A DNA stretch of 25,345 nt from Streptomyces californicus (GTDB lineage Bacteria; Actinomycetota; Actinomycetes; Streptomycetales; Streptomycetaceae), in NCBI RefSeq assembly GCF_000717645.1, contig NZ_JNZZ01000046.1:1-25345 (forward strand), given 5' to 3'. Numbering within the stretch: position 1 is the stretch's first letter; each line of letters opens with the position of its first letter. Below the pieces are notes generated by a model. That model saw only the letters and a list, made by a program, of their open reading frames with translations. It was not told where the DNA came from and ran no database searches. Below, piece after piece: positions 8,900 to 19,124 of this stretch. The position numbers and the translations under genes are program-made.

Positions 8900-9346
8900 A
8901 TGAGCACGGACAGGACGAGGCCCGCCGGCCGACGCGACCAGCGCGGGCCCCGGTCGGTACCTCCGCAGCGGTCCCGGCAGCCGCTGCCCCACCGGCCGCA
9001 GCGGCCGCACCAGTGGTTCGCCGAGCGGCTGCTCGCCGTCCTGAGCGGCCAGCGCCCGGTGCACTGGATGCTCGGACACACCGTCGGCGAGGCATACGAC
9101 CAGCTCGCCGAACTGGCCCCCAGCACCCCGCTGGGAGCCGCCCGGGGCAGCCGCCCGGTCCTCCGCCACTGCCGCGGGGCGCAGCCCGTCACCGGGGTGG
9201 TCGAGGCGTTCGCCAGCATCGTCGCGGGCGACCGGGTCCGGGCGATGGCCTTCCGTCTGGAGCAGGGCTCCGACCAGCGGTGGCGCTGCGCCGCCGTGGA
9301 GCTGGGCGGCGAGCGCCTCACCGCGGCGGCCCCGGGACGGCGGTGA
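8900..9346 (+). CDS. Rv3235-family conserved protein
   Basis: A 148-residue protein of unknown function. The first 35 residues are basic and Pro/Gln/Arg-rich, probably disordered. The folded part begins at HQWFAERLLAVLSGQRPVHWM (about 36-56) and ends with an RWRCAAVEL strand near 130. This layout matches the actinobacterial Rv3235 family, which in Mycobacterium also lies close to secA1, a placement repeated here. The ATG at 8900 follows GGGGG with a 9-base spacer; an out-of-frame ATG at 8893 is rejected. It converges on secA across a strong terminator. In the 275-base leader (8625-8899) I see a short GCCCGG/CCGGGC hairpin near 8863 but no convincing promoter. Confidence 0.78.
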   Translation: MSTDRTRPAGRRDQRGPRSVPPQRSRQPLPHRPQRPHQWFAERLLAVLSGQRPVHWMLGHTVGEAYDQLAELAPSTPLGAARGSRPVLRHCRGAQPVTGVVEAFASIVAGDRVRAMAFRLEQGSDQRWRCAAVELGGERLTAAAPGRR

Positions 9347-9358
9347 GCCGGAGAACGC

Positions 9359-9396
9359 GGCGGGGGCCGGGCACCCGAAGGTGTCCGGCCCCCGCC
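9359..9396. terminator. Bidirectional hairpin terminator
   Basis: A 17-bp stem (arms 9359-9375 and 9380-9396, one G:T pair) with the tetraloop CGAA lies 12 bases after the Rv3235-family stop and 15 bases beyond the secA stop on the other strand. Confidence 0.85.
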
Positions 9397-9411
9397 GGGG
9401 TGCCGCGACCG

Positions 9412-12222
<2,811 letters not shown>

Positions 12223-12463
12223 TGAGGCTGGTCTCCTTGCCGGTCGGGCCTGGCACTGGGTCGTGTGATGGACTCTGGCGCGGGCACGGCAGGTGGGCCC
12301 CACCGCAACGGCCATCGTAAGCGAGGACACCACCGCGTCGGGAGGGCTGCTGTCGCGTGGACCTCGCCGCCCCCTTCCCTGAACAACGGTCCGGACACGC
12401 GGAAGGTGCCGGAAAGCCGCAAAAGTGCTCGCACCGCCGGAGCGGGCTCACGAGAATCGGTCC

Positions 12464-13075
12464 ATGGAGCCGATCACCCTCACCACCCAGCGCCTGCTCC
12501 TGCGGCCCTTCGGCCCGCAGGACACCTTCCGGGTGCACGCCGCCTGCCAGGACCCGGACATCCAGCGCTGGACGGTGATCCCCTCCCCCTACCGCCTCAC
12601 GGACGCGGAACTGTTCACCACGCGGCTCGCCCCGGCGGGCTGGAGCGACGATTCCGCCTACGGCTTCGCCCTGGTCCTGCGGGAGAGCGACGCGCTCGTC
12701 GGGGCGCTCTCCGTCGACCGCCGCAGCCGGCCGGGGACGTACGAGGTGGGCTACTGGTCCGCCCCGGAGCACCGGGGCCGGGGCTACGTCACGGAGGCGG
12801 TGCTCACCGCCGCCCGCTGGGCCTTCACCTCGCTCGGCGCGGAACGGCTGGAGTGGCGGGCGGAGACCGGCAACGTCGCCTCCCGGGCGGTCGCCCTGCG
12901 GGCCGGGTTCCGGCTGGAGGGCGAACAGCGGTCCGGGCTGCTGAACAAGGGCGTCCGGCGCGACGCCTGGACGGCGGCCCTGCTCCCGTCCGACCTGGGG
13001 CTGGCCGGAACCCATCCCTACCTCCCGGGGCGGCGGACGGCCCTGCCCGCCGGCCCCCCGGACGCCGCGCGGTGA
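12464..13075 (+). CDS. GNAT N-acetyltransferase, RimJ/RimL-like
   Basis: Acetyl-CoA-dependent N-acetyltransferase of 203 residues. It opens with the RimJ/RimL-type strand ITLTTQRLLLRPF. The acetyl-CoA loop lies in VGYWSAPEHRGRGYVTEA (about 91-108), and the later NVASRAVALRAGFRLEGE segment (about 139-156) is typical of this branch. The target (ribosomal protein, other protein or small molecule) cannot be told. The ATG at 12464 is preferred to an upstream in-frame start at 12425, because homology-like sequence begins at METI-type MEPITL; the Shine-Dalgarno is poor. It is divergent from secA and lies 63 bases before the glycosylase gene. Its last 20 residues are Pro/Gly-rich and probably disordered. 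Confidence 0.85.
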   Translation: MEPITLTTQRLLLRPFGPQDTFRVHAACQDPDIQRWTVIPSPYRLTDAELFTTRLAPAGWSDDSAYGFALVLRESDALVGALSVDRRSRPGTYEVGYWSAPEHRGRGYVTEAVLTAARWAFTSLGAERLEWRAETGNVASRAVALRAGFRLEGEQRSGLLNKGVRRDAWTAALLPSDLGLAGTHPYLPGRRTALPAGPPDAAR

Positions 13076-13125
13076 CCGCGGGGCCGGAGACCGGAATCCG
13101 GGGCCGGGCTGTCAGTGGCGGCGTC

Positions 13126-13131
13126 TAGGGT
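13126..13131 (+). promoter_or_regulatory. Leaderless-type -10 hexamer of the glycosylase gene
   Basis: TAGGGT fits TANNNT and is followed by exactly seven bases and then the ATG at 13139, the standard geometry for leaderless actinobacterial transcripts. No -35 box is evident. The AGGG inside the hexamer could instead act as a weak Shine-Dalgarno. Confidence 0.5.
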
Positions 13132-13138
13132 TCGACGT

Positions 13139-14326
13139 ATGACGCCTGTGCCTCCTCCCGCAGTCGAACTCTCCGCCGACCAGGCCCGCCGCATCGCCCT
13201 GCGCGCCCAGGGGTTCCTGGGGGCCCCGGACCGCCGGGCGGGGGTGCCGGGGGTGCTGCGCCACCTCGGCGCGGTCCAGCTGGACACCATCTCGGTGCTG
13301 GCCCGCTCGCACGAGCTGATCCCGTACGCGCGGCTCGGCGCGGTGGGCCGCCGCACGGTGGAGGACGCCTACTGGTCGGGCGGCCGCGCCTTCGAGTACT
13401 GGTCGCACGCCGCGTGCATCCTGCCCGTCGAGGAGTGGCCGCACTTCGCGTTCCGCCGCCGCGCCTACCGCTCCCGCCCGCACTGGGGGCACGACCTGCC
13501 CGACGGCGTGTACGACACGGTGATCAAGCAGCTGCGCGACGAGGGCCCGCTGACGGCGACCGAGCTGGGCGGCGCGAAGAACGGCGGCGAGTGGTGGGAC
13601 TGGTCGGCGTCCAAGGTCGCCGTCGAGCGGGCCCTGATGTACGGCGAGGTGGTCTGCACCGAGCGGCGCGGCTGGAAGCGGATCTACGACCTGGCCGAGC
13701 GTGCCATTCCGGACGCCCTGCTCCACGACGACCTGAGCGACGCCGAGTGCCGACGGCGGCTGGTGGCCCTGGCCGGCCGGGCCCTGGGGGTCGGCACGCG
13801 CGCCGACATCGCGGACTACCACCGGCTCAGGGGCGAGGAGTTCGACGCGGTGGTGGCGGACTCGGGGCTGGTCCCGGTCGAGGTGGAGGGCTGGGCGAAG
13901 CCCGCTTGGGCCGACCCGGAGGCGCTGGCCGGGGAGGTGCGCGGACGCCACCGGACGACGCTGCTGTCCCCGTTCGACTCCCTGATCTGGGAGCGCGCGC
14001 GTACGGAGCGGATCTTCGGCTTCACGCACCGGCTGGAGGCGTACGTGCCCAAGCAGAAGCGGATCCACGGGTACTTCGCGATGCCGCTGCTGGCGGGCGG
14101 GAAGCTCCAGGGCCGGGTCGACCCGGCGCGCGAGGGCACCACGCTGGTGGCCAGGCAGGCGTCTCTGGCGGGCCCGAAGGCGGTGGCCCCGATGGCGGAG
14201 GCGCTGGTGGAGGCGGCGGCCTGGGTGGGCTGCACGGAGATCCGGGTCGACCGGGTGGACGCCCCGGAGCTGCGCGAGCCGCTCAGGGCGGAGATCGGCC
14301 ACGCCCTGCGGCGCGCCCACCGCTGA
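13139..14326 (+). CDS. Winged-helix DNA glycosylase, YcaQ/AlkX-like (HTH_42)
   Basis: A 395-residue protein of the winged-helix AlkZ/YcaQ DNA glycosylase family, which removes alkylated bases and can unhook interstrand crosslinks. The diagnostic segment is GAVQLDTISVLARSHEL at about 44-60. Its QLD (47-49) is the Q-x-D form of the catalytic motif seen in YcaQ/AlkX, in contrast to Q-x-Q in AlkZ. FEYWSHAACILP follows at 85-96, also family-typical. The C-terminal part has the SPFDSLIWER and GYFAMPLL stretches. Start: ATG at 13139 with a leaderless-type -10 in front; a GTG at 13115 would place the start upstream of that promoter. The gene converges on the response regulator gene. Streptomyces often carry several such paralogues, some beside genotoxin clusters, but no such cluster is visible here. 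Confidence 0.88.
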   Translation: MTPVPPPAVELSADQARRIALRAQGFLGAPDRRAGVPGVLRHLGAVQLDTISVLARSHELIPYARLGAVGRRTVEDAYWSGGRAFEYWSHAACILPVEEWPHFAFRRRAYRSRPHWGHDLPDGVYDTVIKQLRDEGPLTATELGGAKNGGEWWDWSASKVAVERALMYGEVVCTERRGWKRIYDLAERAIPDALLHDDLSDAECRRRLVALAGRALGVGTRADIADYHRLRGEEFDAVVADSGLVPVEVEGWAKPAWADPEALAGEVRGRHRTTLLSPFDSLIWERARTERIFGFTHRLEAYVPKQKRIHGYFAMPLLAGGKLQGRVDPAREGTTLVARQASLAGPKAVAPMAEALVEAAAWVGCTEIRVDRVDAPELREPLRAEIGHALRRAHR

Positions 14327-14346
14327 CGCCGGGCGCGCAGCGGGTC

Positions 14347-14372
14347 CGCGGTGGCCGTCCGTGGTCACCGCG
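14347..14372. terminator. Hairpin terminator between convergent genes
   Basis: A 10-bp stem (arms 14347-14356 and 14363-14372, one G:T pair) with a 6-base loop lies 20 bases after the glycosylase stop and about 60 bases beyond the response regulator stop. Confidence 0.6.
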
Positions 14373-14432
14373 CGCCGGCCGCCTCGCCATGGGCCGGAGC
14401 GGCGGACACGGGGCGCCCGCCACCCGCTCCCC

Positions 14433-15188
14433 TTACCTGATCTCGAGAATCTTCTCGCGCATGGCGTAGACCACGGCTTCCATCCGGGAGTGCAGCTGCA
14501 GTTTCTCCAGGATATTGCGGACGTGGTTCTTCACCGTGTTCTCGGAAATGAACAACTCCTTGGCGATATCACGGTTGTTCATACCGGTCGCCACGAGTTT
14601 CAGCACTTCCAGCTCGCGGTCGGTGAGCCGGGGCGCCGGAACGAGCCGTCGTTCGTCGGTGCGCTGGATCATCGATTTGAACTCGGTGAGCAGCTTGGAC
14701 GCCATCGACGGGCTGATCTGCGACTGCCCGTCGGCGACCGCGCGAATGGCGGTGGCGACCTCGTCGGTGGAAATCTCCTTGAGGAGGTAGCCGGTCGCGC
14801 CCGCCTTGATCGCCTCGTAGAGGTCGGCCTCCTCATCGCTGATCGTCAGCATGATGATCTTCGCGCTGGGGGCCACCTCCTTGATGGCCGTGCACGCCTC
14901 GATGCCGCCGCGCTTGGGCATCCGCACATCCATCAGCACGATGTCGGGCAGCAGATCGGCCGCCTTGTCGACCGCCTCCGAGCCGTCCCCGGCCTCACCG
15001 ACGACCTGGATGTCCTCCTCCTGAGCGAGGACGATCTCCAACCCCCGGCGGAAGAGCGCGTGGTCGTCGACCACGAGGACCCTGATGGGCTCCTTGCGCG
15101 GGACGCCGTCCGCGTCGGCTCCGGCATACGCGCCGGTGTCGGCGTCGGGCCCGTCAGCCCCGCGCACGGGCCCGAAGGTGTCCGCCAT
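14433..15188 (-). CDS. Orphan NarL/LuxR-family response regulator
   Basis: DNA-binding response regulator of 251 residues. The receiver domain spans about 34-155, with acidic pocket D41-D42, phosphoacceptor D87 (IVLMDVRMP), Thr115 and Lys137. A linker leads to a LuxR helix-turn-helix at 187-247 (LTDRELEVLKLVATGMNNRDIA, then FISENTVKNHVRNIL). A 33-residue Gly/Ala/Asp-rich extension precedes the receiver. No histidine kinase gene adjoins it, so its partner is unknown. The ATG at 15188 has an excellent GGGGGAGGA Shine-Dalgarno five bases upstream; an in-frame start at 15254 lacks one. It is separated from hpf by a terminator, so it has its own promoter. It interrupts the otherwise conserved hpf-secA neighbourhood. 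Confidence 0.92.
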   Translation of the reverse strand: MADTFGPVRGADGPDADTGAYAGADADGVPRKEPIRVLVVDDHALFRRGLEIVLAQEEDIQVVGEAGDGSEAVDKAADLLPDIVLMDVRMPKRGGIEACTAIKEVAPSAKIIMLTISDEEADLYEAIKAGATGYLLKEISTDEVATAIRAVADGQSQISPSMASKLLTEFKSMIQRTDERRLVPAPRLTDRELEVLKLVATGMNNRDIAKELFISENTVKNHVRNILEKLQLHSRMEAVVYAMREKILEIR

Positions 15189-15316
15189 CGTTCCTCCCCC
15201 TGAAGGCCACGGCCTGAGATATCGGTCGTTCGCCAACGGCGGCCCGCGGAACACCGATTGGCTCGGGCCGCCATGATTCCATGCCCGGACCCCGGCCCGG
15301 TGGCGCTGCGCCCGCG

Positions 15317-15362
15317 CGGTGGTGCCCGCGATGGCGTGAAAACGCCACCGCGGGCACCACCG
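15317..15362 (-). terminator. Terminator after hpf
   Basis: A long hairpin: a 14-bp outer stem (15317-15330 with 15349-15362), one A-C mismatch, then a 5-bp inner stem (15332-15336 with 15343-15347) and a 6-base loop. It begins 11 bases downstream of the hpf stop, reading leftward. Confidence 0.85.
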
Positions 15363-15373
15363 GCGATCGGGCC

Positions 15374-16063
15374 TCAGCCGCCGAGCGCCCCGCCCGCGCC
15401 GCCGGCTTCGTCCGCGGCGAGTGGGTCGGTCCTCAGGTGGATGACGCCGTAGTCGTACGCGTGTCGCCGGTAGACGACGCTGGGCTCCTTGGTCTCGGAG
15501 TCGACGAACAAGTAGAAGTCGTGACCGACCAGTTCCATCTCGTAGAGCGCCTGGTCGAGCGACATGGGTGCGGCGGTGTGGGTCTTCTCGCGCATCACGA
15601 GAGGCCCTTCGCCCTGCACTTCGAGCGAGCCGATCCTCGTGGTGGGGACGGGCGCCGGCGACTGGTCGCCGACCAGCTCGCCGTCCTCGTCGAACGAGGC
15701 GACACCGGGGACCACGTCCCCGACCTCGGCGGCCGACAGACGGCCGTTGCCCCGTCGGCTGTAGCGCTTGTCGTGCTGCTTGCGCAGCCGGGCCTCCAGC
15801 TTTCCGGTGGCCAGATCGAGCGCTGCGTAAGGGTCGCCCGCCGCCGCCTCCGCCCGGATGACCGGCCCCCGCGAGCGAAGCGTGATCTCCACCCGGTCGG
15901 AACGGTCGGCCTGACGGGGATTCGGCTCCTTGGACACCTCGACGTCGAGGCTGATCACCTTGCCGTCGAACTTCTGGATCTTGTCCAGCTTCAGCTTCTC
16001 GGCCACGTGCTTGCGGAACCGCTCGGGCACCTCGGTCTTGCGGCCCTTGACGACGATGTCCAC
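15374..16063 (-). CDS. hpf: Long-form ribosome hibernation promoting factor
   Basis: Binds the 30S decoding region in resting or stressed cells and, through its C-terminal domain, dimerises ribosomes into 100S particles. The 229 residues show both parts of the long form. The N-terminal HPF/RaiA domain spans about 1-105 (MDIVVKGRKTEVPERFRKHV, later DPYAALDLATGKLEARLRKQ). The C-terminal domain spans about 153-212 (VMREKTHTAAPMSLDQALYE, then GHDFYLFV and YRRHAYDYGVIHL). A short acidic linker joins them. The GTG start at 16063 follows GGAG with a 7-base spacer. It lies in the conserved mtrAB-lpqB-comF-hpf-secA neighbourhood. The 326-base upstream region is described separately. Confidence 0.95.
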   Translation of the reverse strand: MDIVVKGRKTEVPERFRKHVAEKLKLDKIQKFDGKVISLDVEVSKEPNPRQADRSDRVEITLRSRGPVIRAEAAAGDPYAALDLATGKLEARLRKQHDKRYSRRGNGRLSAAEVGDVVPGVASFDEDGELVGDQSPAPVPTTRIGSLEVQGEGPLVMREKTHTAAPMSLDQALYEMELVGHDFYLFVDSETKEPSVVYRRHAYDYGVIHLRTDPLAADEAGGAGGALGG

Positions 16064-16389
16064 GCAGAACTCCGTTCCCGGATCGCTCCGCTCAGCGGCG
16101 GAGCATCTCCCTTTTGCACCAGGCCCCGGAGATCACCAGGGCCTTCGGACTCGGTGGCTTTCGCCTCCTCCTCCCCCGCCGGAGGTCTGTCAATCCCACC
16201 GGCTTGTGCGCTTCTCCTACGGTGAGTTACCTGCCCGAAACCTCTTGGTGCATTCGTCGAGGTCCGGCATTCACCGTTCCTCACCTCCGAACATAGCCTG
16301 CGCGGCCGGGTCTCGGCACCCGCTACTGGCGCGTACCTCCGTTCAGGGGGTATTGCCCTCTCTTTACCTGCAACGTCGCAGGTTCCCCG
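16064..16389 (-). promoter_or_regulatory. hpf leader with a possible short upstream ORF
   Basis: This 326-base gap lies between comF and hpf and is less G+C-rich than its surroundings. Near comF a 6-bp hairpin ACCTGC/GCAGGT (16366-16383) is a weak terminator candidate. On the - strand TATGTT (16290-16295) fits TANNNT. Just after it comes GGAGGTGA (about 16281-16288), a near-perfect Shine-Dalgarno. Six bases later is a GTG (16274) opening a 15-codon frame that ends in TAA at 16227; an ATG at 16270 opens an overlapping 17-codon frame. The -10 and the Shine-Dalgarno are too close for both to be used as such. TTGACA (- strand, 16188-16193) has no -10 partner. Confidence 0.4.
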
Positions 16390-17148
16390 TCAGTTCCGGT
16401 TTATTTCGAAGGCGGACGGAGAAGCCGCTACGACCGCCGCCCGGCACACCTCGCGCGCGGAGGGCTCGCGGACCCCGACCGCCGCCTCCCGCAGGGCGCG
16501 GGCCGCCTCCGCCAGCGTCGATCCGGTCGTCAACAGATCGTCGACCAGGATCACCCGGCGGTGATGGAGCGAGCCCTGTCCGGAGGACCGCTGCCGCAGG
16601 AGTGCGCGTCCCCCGGCGGTGACCCCCAGCGCACCGGACAGGTTCGCCCGTCGCTGCGGGGCCCTCAGGCCCGCCTGATCGGCGACCGCGCGGCGCTGCC
16701 GCAGCAGCGGGACCACCTGGGCGGGCAGACCGCCGCGCCGCAGGTCCCGCGCGGCCGCGGCGGCGATCCGGCGCACCGGGTCATGGCCGCGCGCCGCGGT
16801 CGCGGAACGGGCGGAGGGGACCGGGACCAGCAGCAGGGGGCCCGGGCCGTCCGGTCGCCCCGCCACAGCCCGTACGCCACCCGCCAGCGCCCGGCCGAGC
16901 GCACCCGCCAACCCGAGTGCCCCTCGTTCCTTGTGGGCCAGCAGAACCGCGCGTACGGCGTTCCCGTACGGTGCCGCCGCGTACACCGCAGGAAGGCCCG
17001 GCGGCCGGGGCGCGGGCCGGGCCGGGCGGGCCGGGCCGCCGTGCAGCGCGGCCGCACAGACCGGACACAGGTCGGTGCGCGGTCTGCCGCAGCCGGCGCA
17101 GGCCACCGGCAGGAGCAGACCGGACAGCTCCCGCCACCCGTGCCGCAT
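16390..17148 (-). CDS. comF: ComF-family phosphoribosyltransferase-like protein
   Basis: A 252-residue ComF-family protein, the group related to DNA-uptake ComFC; its role in Streptomyces is unknown. The N-terminus has a zinc-finger-like set of four cysteines, CAGC (17-20) and CPVC (28-31). The C-terminus has the PRPP-binding signature VILVDDLLTTGST at 199-211. The ATG at 17148 is chosen because the Cys motif and the domain start just after it; the frame is open much further upstream, but that part is antisense to lpqB. GTGGGGGC just before the ATG is a weak ribosome site. It is located between lpqB and hpf as in other actinobacteria, 110 bases after lpqB. Confidence 0.88.
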   Translation of the reverse strand: MRHGWRELSGLLLPVACAGCGRPRTDLCPVCAAALHGGPARPARPAPRPPGLPAVYAAAPYGNAVRAVLLAHKERGALGLAGALGRALAGGVRAVAGRPDGPGPLLLVPVPSARSATAARGHDPVRRIAAAAARDLRRGGLPAQVVPLLRQRRAVADQAGLRAPQRRANLSGALGVTAGGRALLRQRSSGQGSLHHRRVILVDDLLTTGSTLAEAARALREAAVGVREPSAREVCRAAVVAASPSAFEINRN

Positions 17149-17162
17149 GCCCCCACTGTGGC

Positions 17163-17231
17163 GGTCCGGCCACGACCGGACCACCCCTGTGGAAAACCCC
17201 GGGCCGGGACGTCGGCCTCCGTGGACCGACG
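17163..17231 (-). terminator. Two small hairpins after lpqB
   Basis: Reading leftward from the lpqB stop, a 6-bp stem (17226-17231 with 17210-17215) is followed by a 7-bp stem GGTCCGG/CCGGACC (17163-17169 with 17176-17182). Either might reduce read-through from mtrAB-lpqB into comF. Both are short, so this is tentative. Confidence 0.35.
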
Positions 17232-17258
17232 GCCCTTGTCCGCGCCCGTCCCGGCCGG

Positions 17259-19124
17259 TCAGCCGGGGTAGACCAGCGACGTGCCCTGCTTGAGGACCGT
17301 CTGCCAGTTGTCCCCCGGCGAGAGCTTCACGATGCCGTCGCCCTCGGTCTCCGCCATCAGCGGAAGCAGCTCGTCGTCGGCCGCGGCGACCGACTGGACC
17401 TGGTTCACCCCGGGCAGCGCACCGGAGCCCGAGGTGGAGCCGTCCGCCTGCACGTACCGCACCTGCTGGACGCCGCCCTCCTCCTTGCCGACCACCACGA
17501 GCCGGCTCCGCCCCGACCAGGAGATGGCGGTCACGTCCGTGAGCTGGGGCGCGGCCTGACGCAGATCCTCGACCGAGATCTTGGGGACCACCGAGGAACC
17601 CCGGCGCTCGACCCGGCCGATGTTGAGCGTCGTCCGGCCGTCCTTCGTCAGCAGCAGGGCTATCCGCACGCCGTCCGCGGACATCCTGAGCGCCTCGATG
17701 CGTGCGCCGTCCAGGCCCGGCACCCGGACCTCCTGCGGCTCGCCCGTCCCGCCGGCCAGCCGCAGCAGCCGGGGCCCCGCCGGATTCCGGTCGGCGACCC
17801 ACAGGTCGCCGCGCCCGTCCCAGCTCGGCGGCGACAGCCGGTCGGCGGCCTTCTTCGCCGTGCTGGTGACCAGGGGCGCCACCAGCTCGCCGTCCGCCTC
17901 CAGCGAGGACACGTAGAGGCTCTGCCCCTGCGCGGAGACCGCGGCGGCCCGTTCCTCGTCCCGCGCCACTCCGACCGACCCCATCGGGACGGTGCCCGTA
18001 CCCAGCGGCCCGGTCACCGGTTCGGTCCCGTCGGTGGCGCCGAGGATCCGCTCCACCTGGCCCTTGTCGTTGATGAAGTACTGGCTGTCGGCCCCGTCCG
18101 AGCCGTTGTCGGCGGAGAAGCCCGAGGCGTCGTCGGCGTCGAGCGCGCAGAGCGAGCCCTTCCCGCCCTCCAACTCCACCCGTTCGACCCTCGCCGAGGT
18201 CAGGTCGCGGAGCGTGTAGAGCACCTGGGCGGCCATCATCCGGCAGGCGCTGCGGCCCACCTTGTCGGCCTTACCGTTGAGCGGCACCTTCAGGACGTTC
18301 TGGTCGTCCGGCGCCAGCGCGGTGACCCCCTTGCGCAGGGCCGTCCCCTCCGGGAAGCGCGAGTCGGCCACGGGCCTCAACCAGTTCGTCGGCCCGGCGA
18401 GCAGGGTGCGGACGGTCTGTGTCGCGGTGTCCATCCGCGTGACCGGATCCGTGCGGTTGCGTACGTAGACGGGGTCCGCGACCAGCGTCGGCCGGCCGTC
18501 GGTAAGGCCGGTGGCGAAGAAGTACTTGTTCACCGAGCGGTAGAGGCGCCTGAAGTCGGACTGGCCGAGGACCAGACCGTCCGGCACGACGTCGATGCGC
18601 CACTCCTCCTTGCCCTCCGCCACGTTCTCCCGCACCAGATGGAGGGTCTGGGAGTAGTCGGTGGGGGCGAGCGGCCGGTACGAGCTCTGCGCGTCGATCT
18701 CCGCCACCTTCTCGCCGGTCAGCGTGTAGGTGGTCTCCTTGTCCCGGGCGGCGCGGTTGGCCTCGTCGTGGAGCAGGGGGCCGCTGCGGTTGGGCGCCTG
18801 GGCGAGCACCGTGGTGCCGCCGCCCGGCCGCCAGGTGCCCCGGGCGTCGGCGCTCAGGTACTTCCGGGTGGTCGCGAACGCGGGATCGTCGCTGGTCATC
18901 GACTCCAGGAAGCCGTCGACGATCTCGCTGGGCGGCGCGCCCTCCCGAGGCGCCACCGCGTACACCTGAACCTGGGAGTCCCCGGGCTGCGAGGCGTCGA
19001 CCGCCTTGACGTCCCCGCTCACCGGCATCGAGCCGCAGCCGGCCAGCACGATGACGCCGCAGCCGAGCAGCGCGGAGATCCGCACCGCCCTGCCCCGGAC
19101 GCCCGGACGGCGGTCAGTACCCAC
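17259..19124 (-). CDS. lpqB: Lipoprotein LpqB, MtrAB accessory
   Basis: Membrane-anchored lipoprotein that works with sensor kinase MtrB in actinobacteria and affects MtrA activation, motility or cell-wall processes. The 621-residue product has a basic start, a hydrophobic stretch and the lipobox LAGC, with the lipid-bearing Cys at residue 30, followed by GSMPVSGDVK. A GerMN-type domain occupies the middle, with a C-terminal region of repeated strands consistent with a beta-propeller (SADGVRIALLL, ISWSGRSRLVVVG). I chose the GTG at 19124: it follows AGGAGG by 9 bases and puts the signal peptide at the N-terminus. The open frame to 19316 adds 64 Arg/Pro-rich residues that are antisense-like and overlap mtrB heavily. 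It overlaps the end of mtrB by 11 bases. Confidence 0.94.
   Translation of the reverse strand: MGTDRRPGVRGRAVRISALLGCGVIVLAGCGSMPVSGDVKAVDASQPGDSQVQVYAVAPREGAPPSEIVDGFLESMTSDDPAFATTRKYLSADARGTWRPGGGTTVLAQAPNRSGPLLHDEANRAARDKETTYTLTGEKVAEIDAQSSYRPLAPTDYSQTLHLVRENVAEGKEEWRIDVVPDGLVLGQSDFRRLYRSVNKYFFATGLTDGRPTLVADPVYVRNRTDPVTRMDTATQTVRTLLAGPTNWLRPVADSRFPEGTALRKGVTALAPDDQNVLKVPLNGKADKVGRSACRMMAAQVLYTLRDLTSARVERVELEGGKGSLCALDADDASGFSADNGSDGADSQYFINDKGQVERILGATDGTEPVTGPLGTGTVPMGSVGVARDEERAAAVSAQGQSLYVSSLEADGELVAPLVTSTAKKAADRLSPPSWDGRGDLWVADRNPAGPRLLRLAGGTGEPQEVRVPGLDGARIEALRMSADGVRIALLLTKDGRTTLNIGRVERRGSSVVPKISVEDLRQAAPQLTDVTAISWSGRSRLVVVGKEEGGVQQVRYVQADGSTSGSGALPGVNQVQSVAAADDELLPLMAETEGDGIVKLSPGDNWQTVLKQGTSLVYPG

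Noticed and set aside
12223..12333. 37-residue N-terminal extension of SecA
   Set aside because: The canonical SecA N-terminus starts at the GTG at 12222, which has a good Shine-Dalgarno; the extension has no family character.
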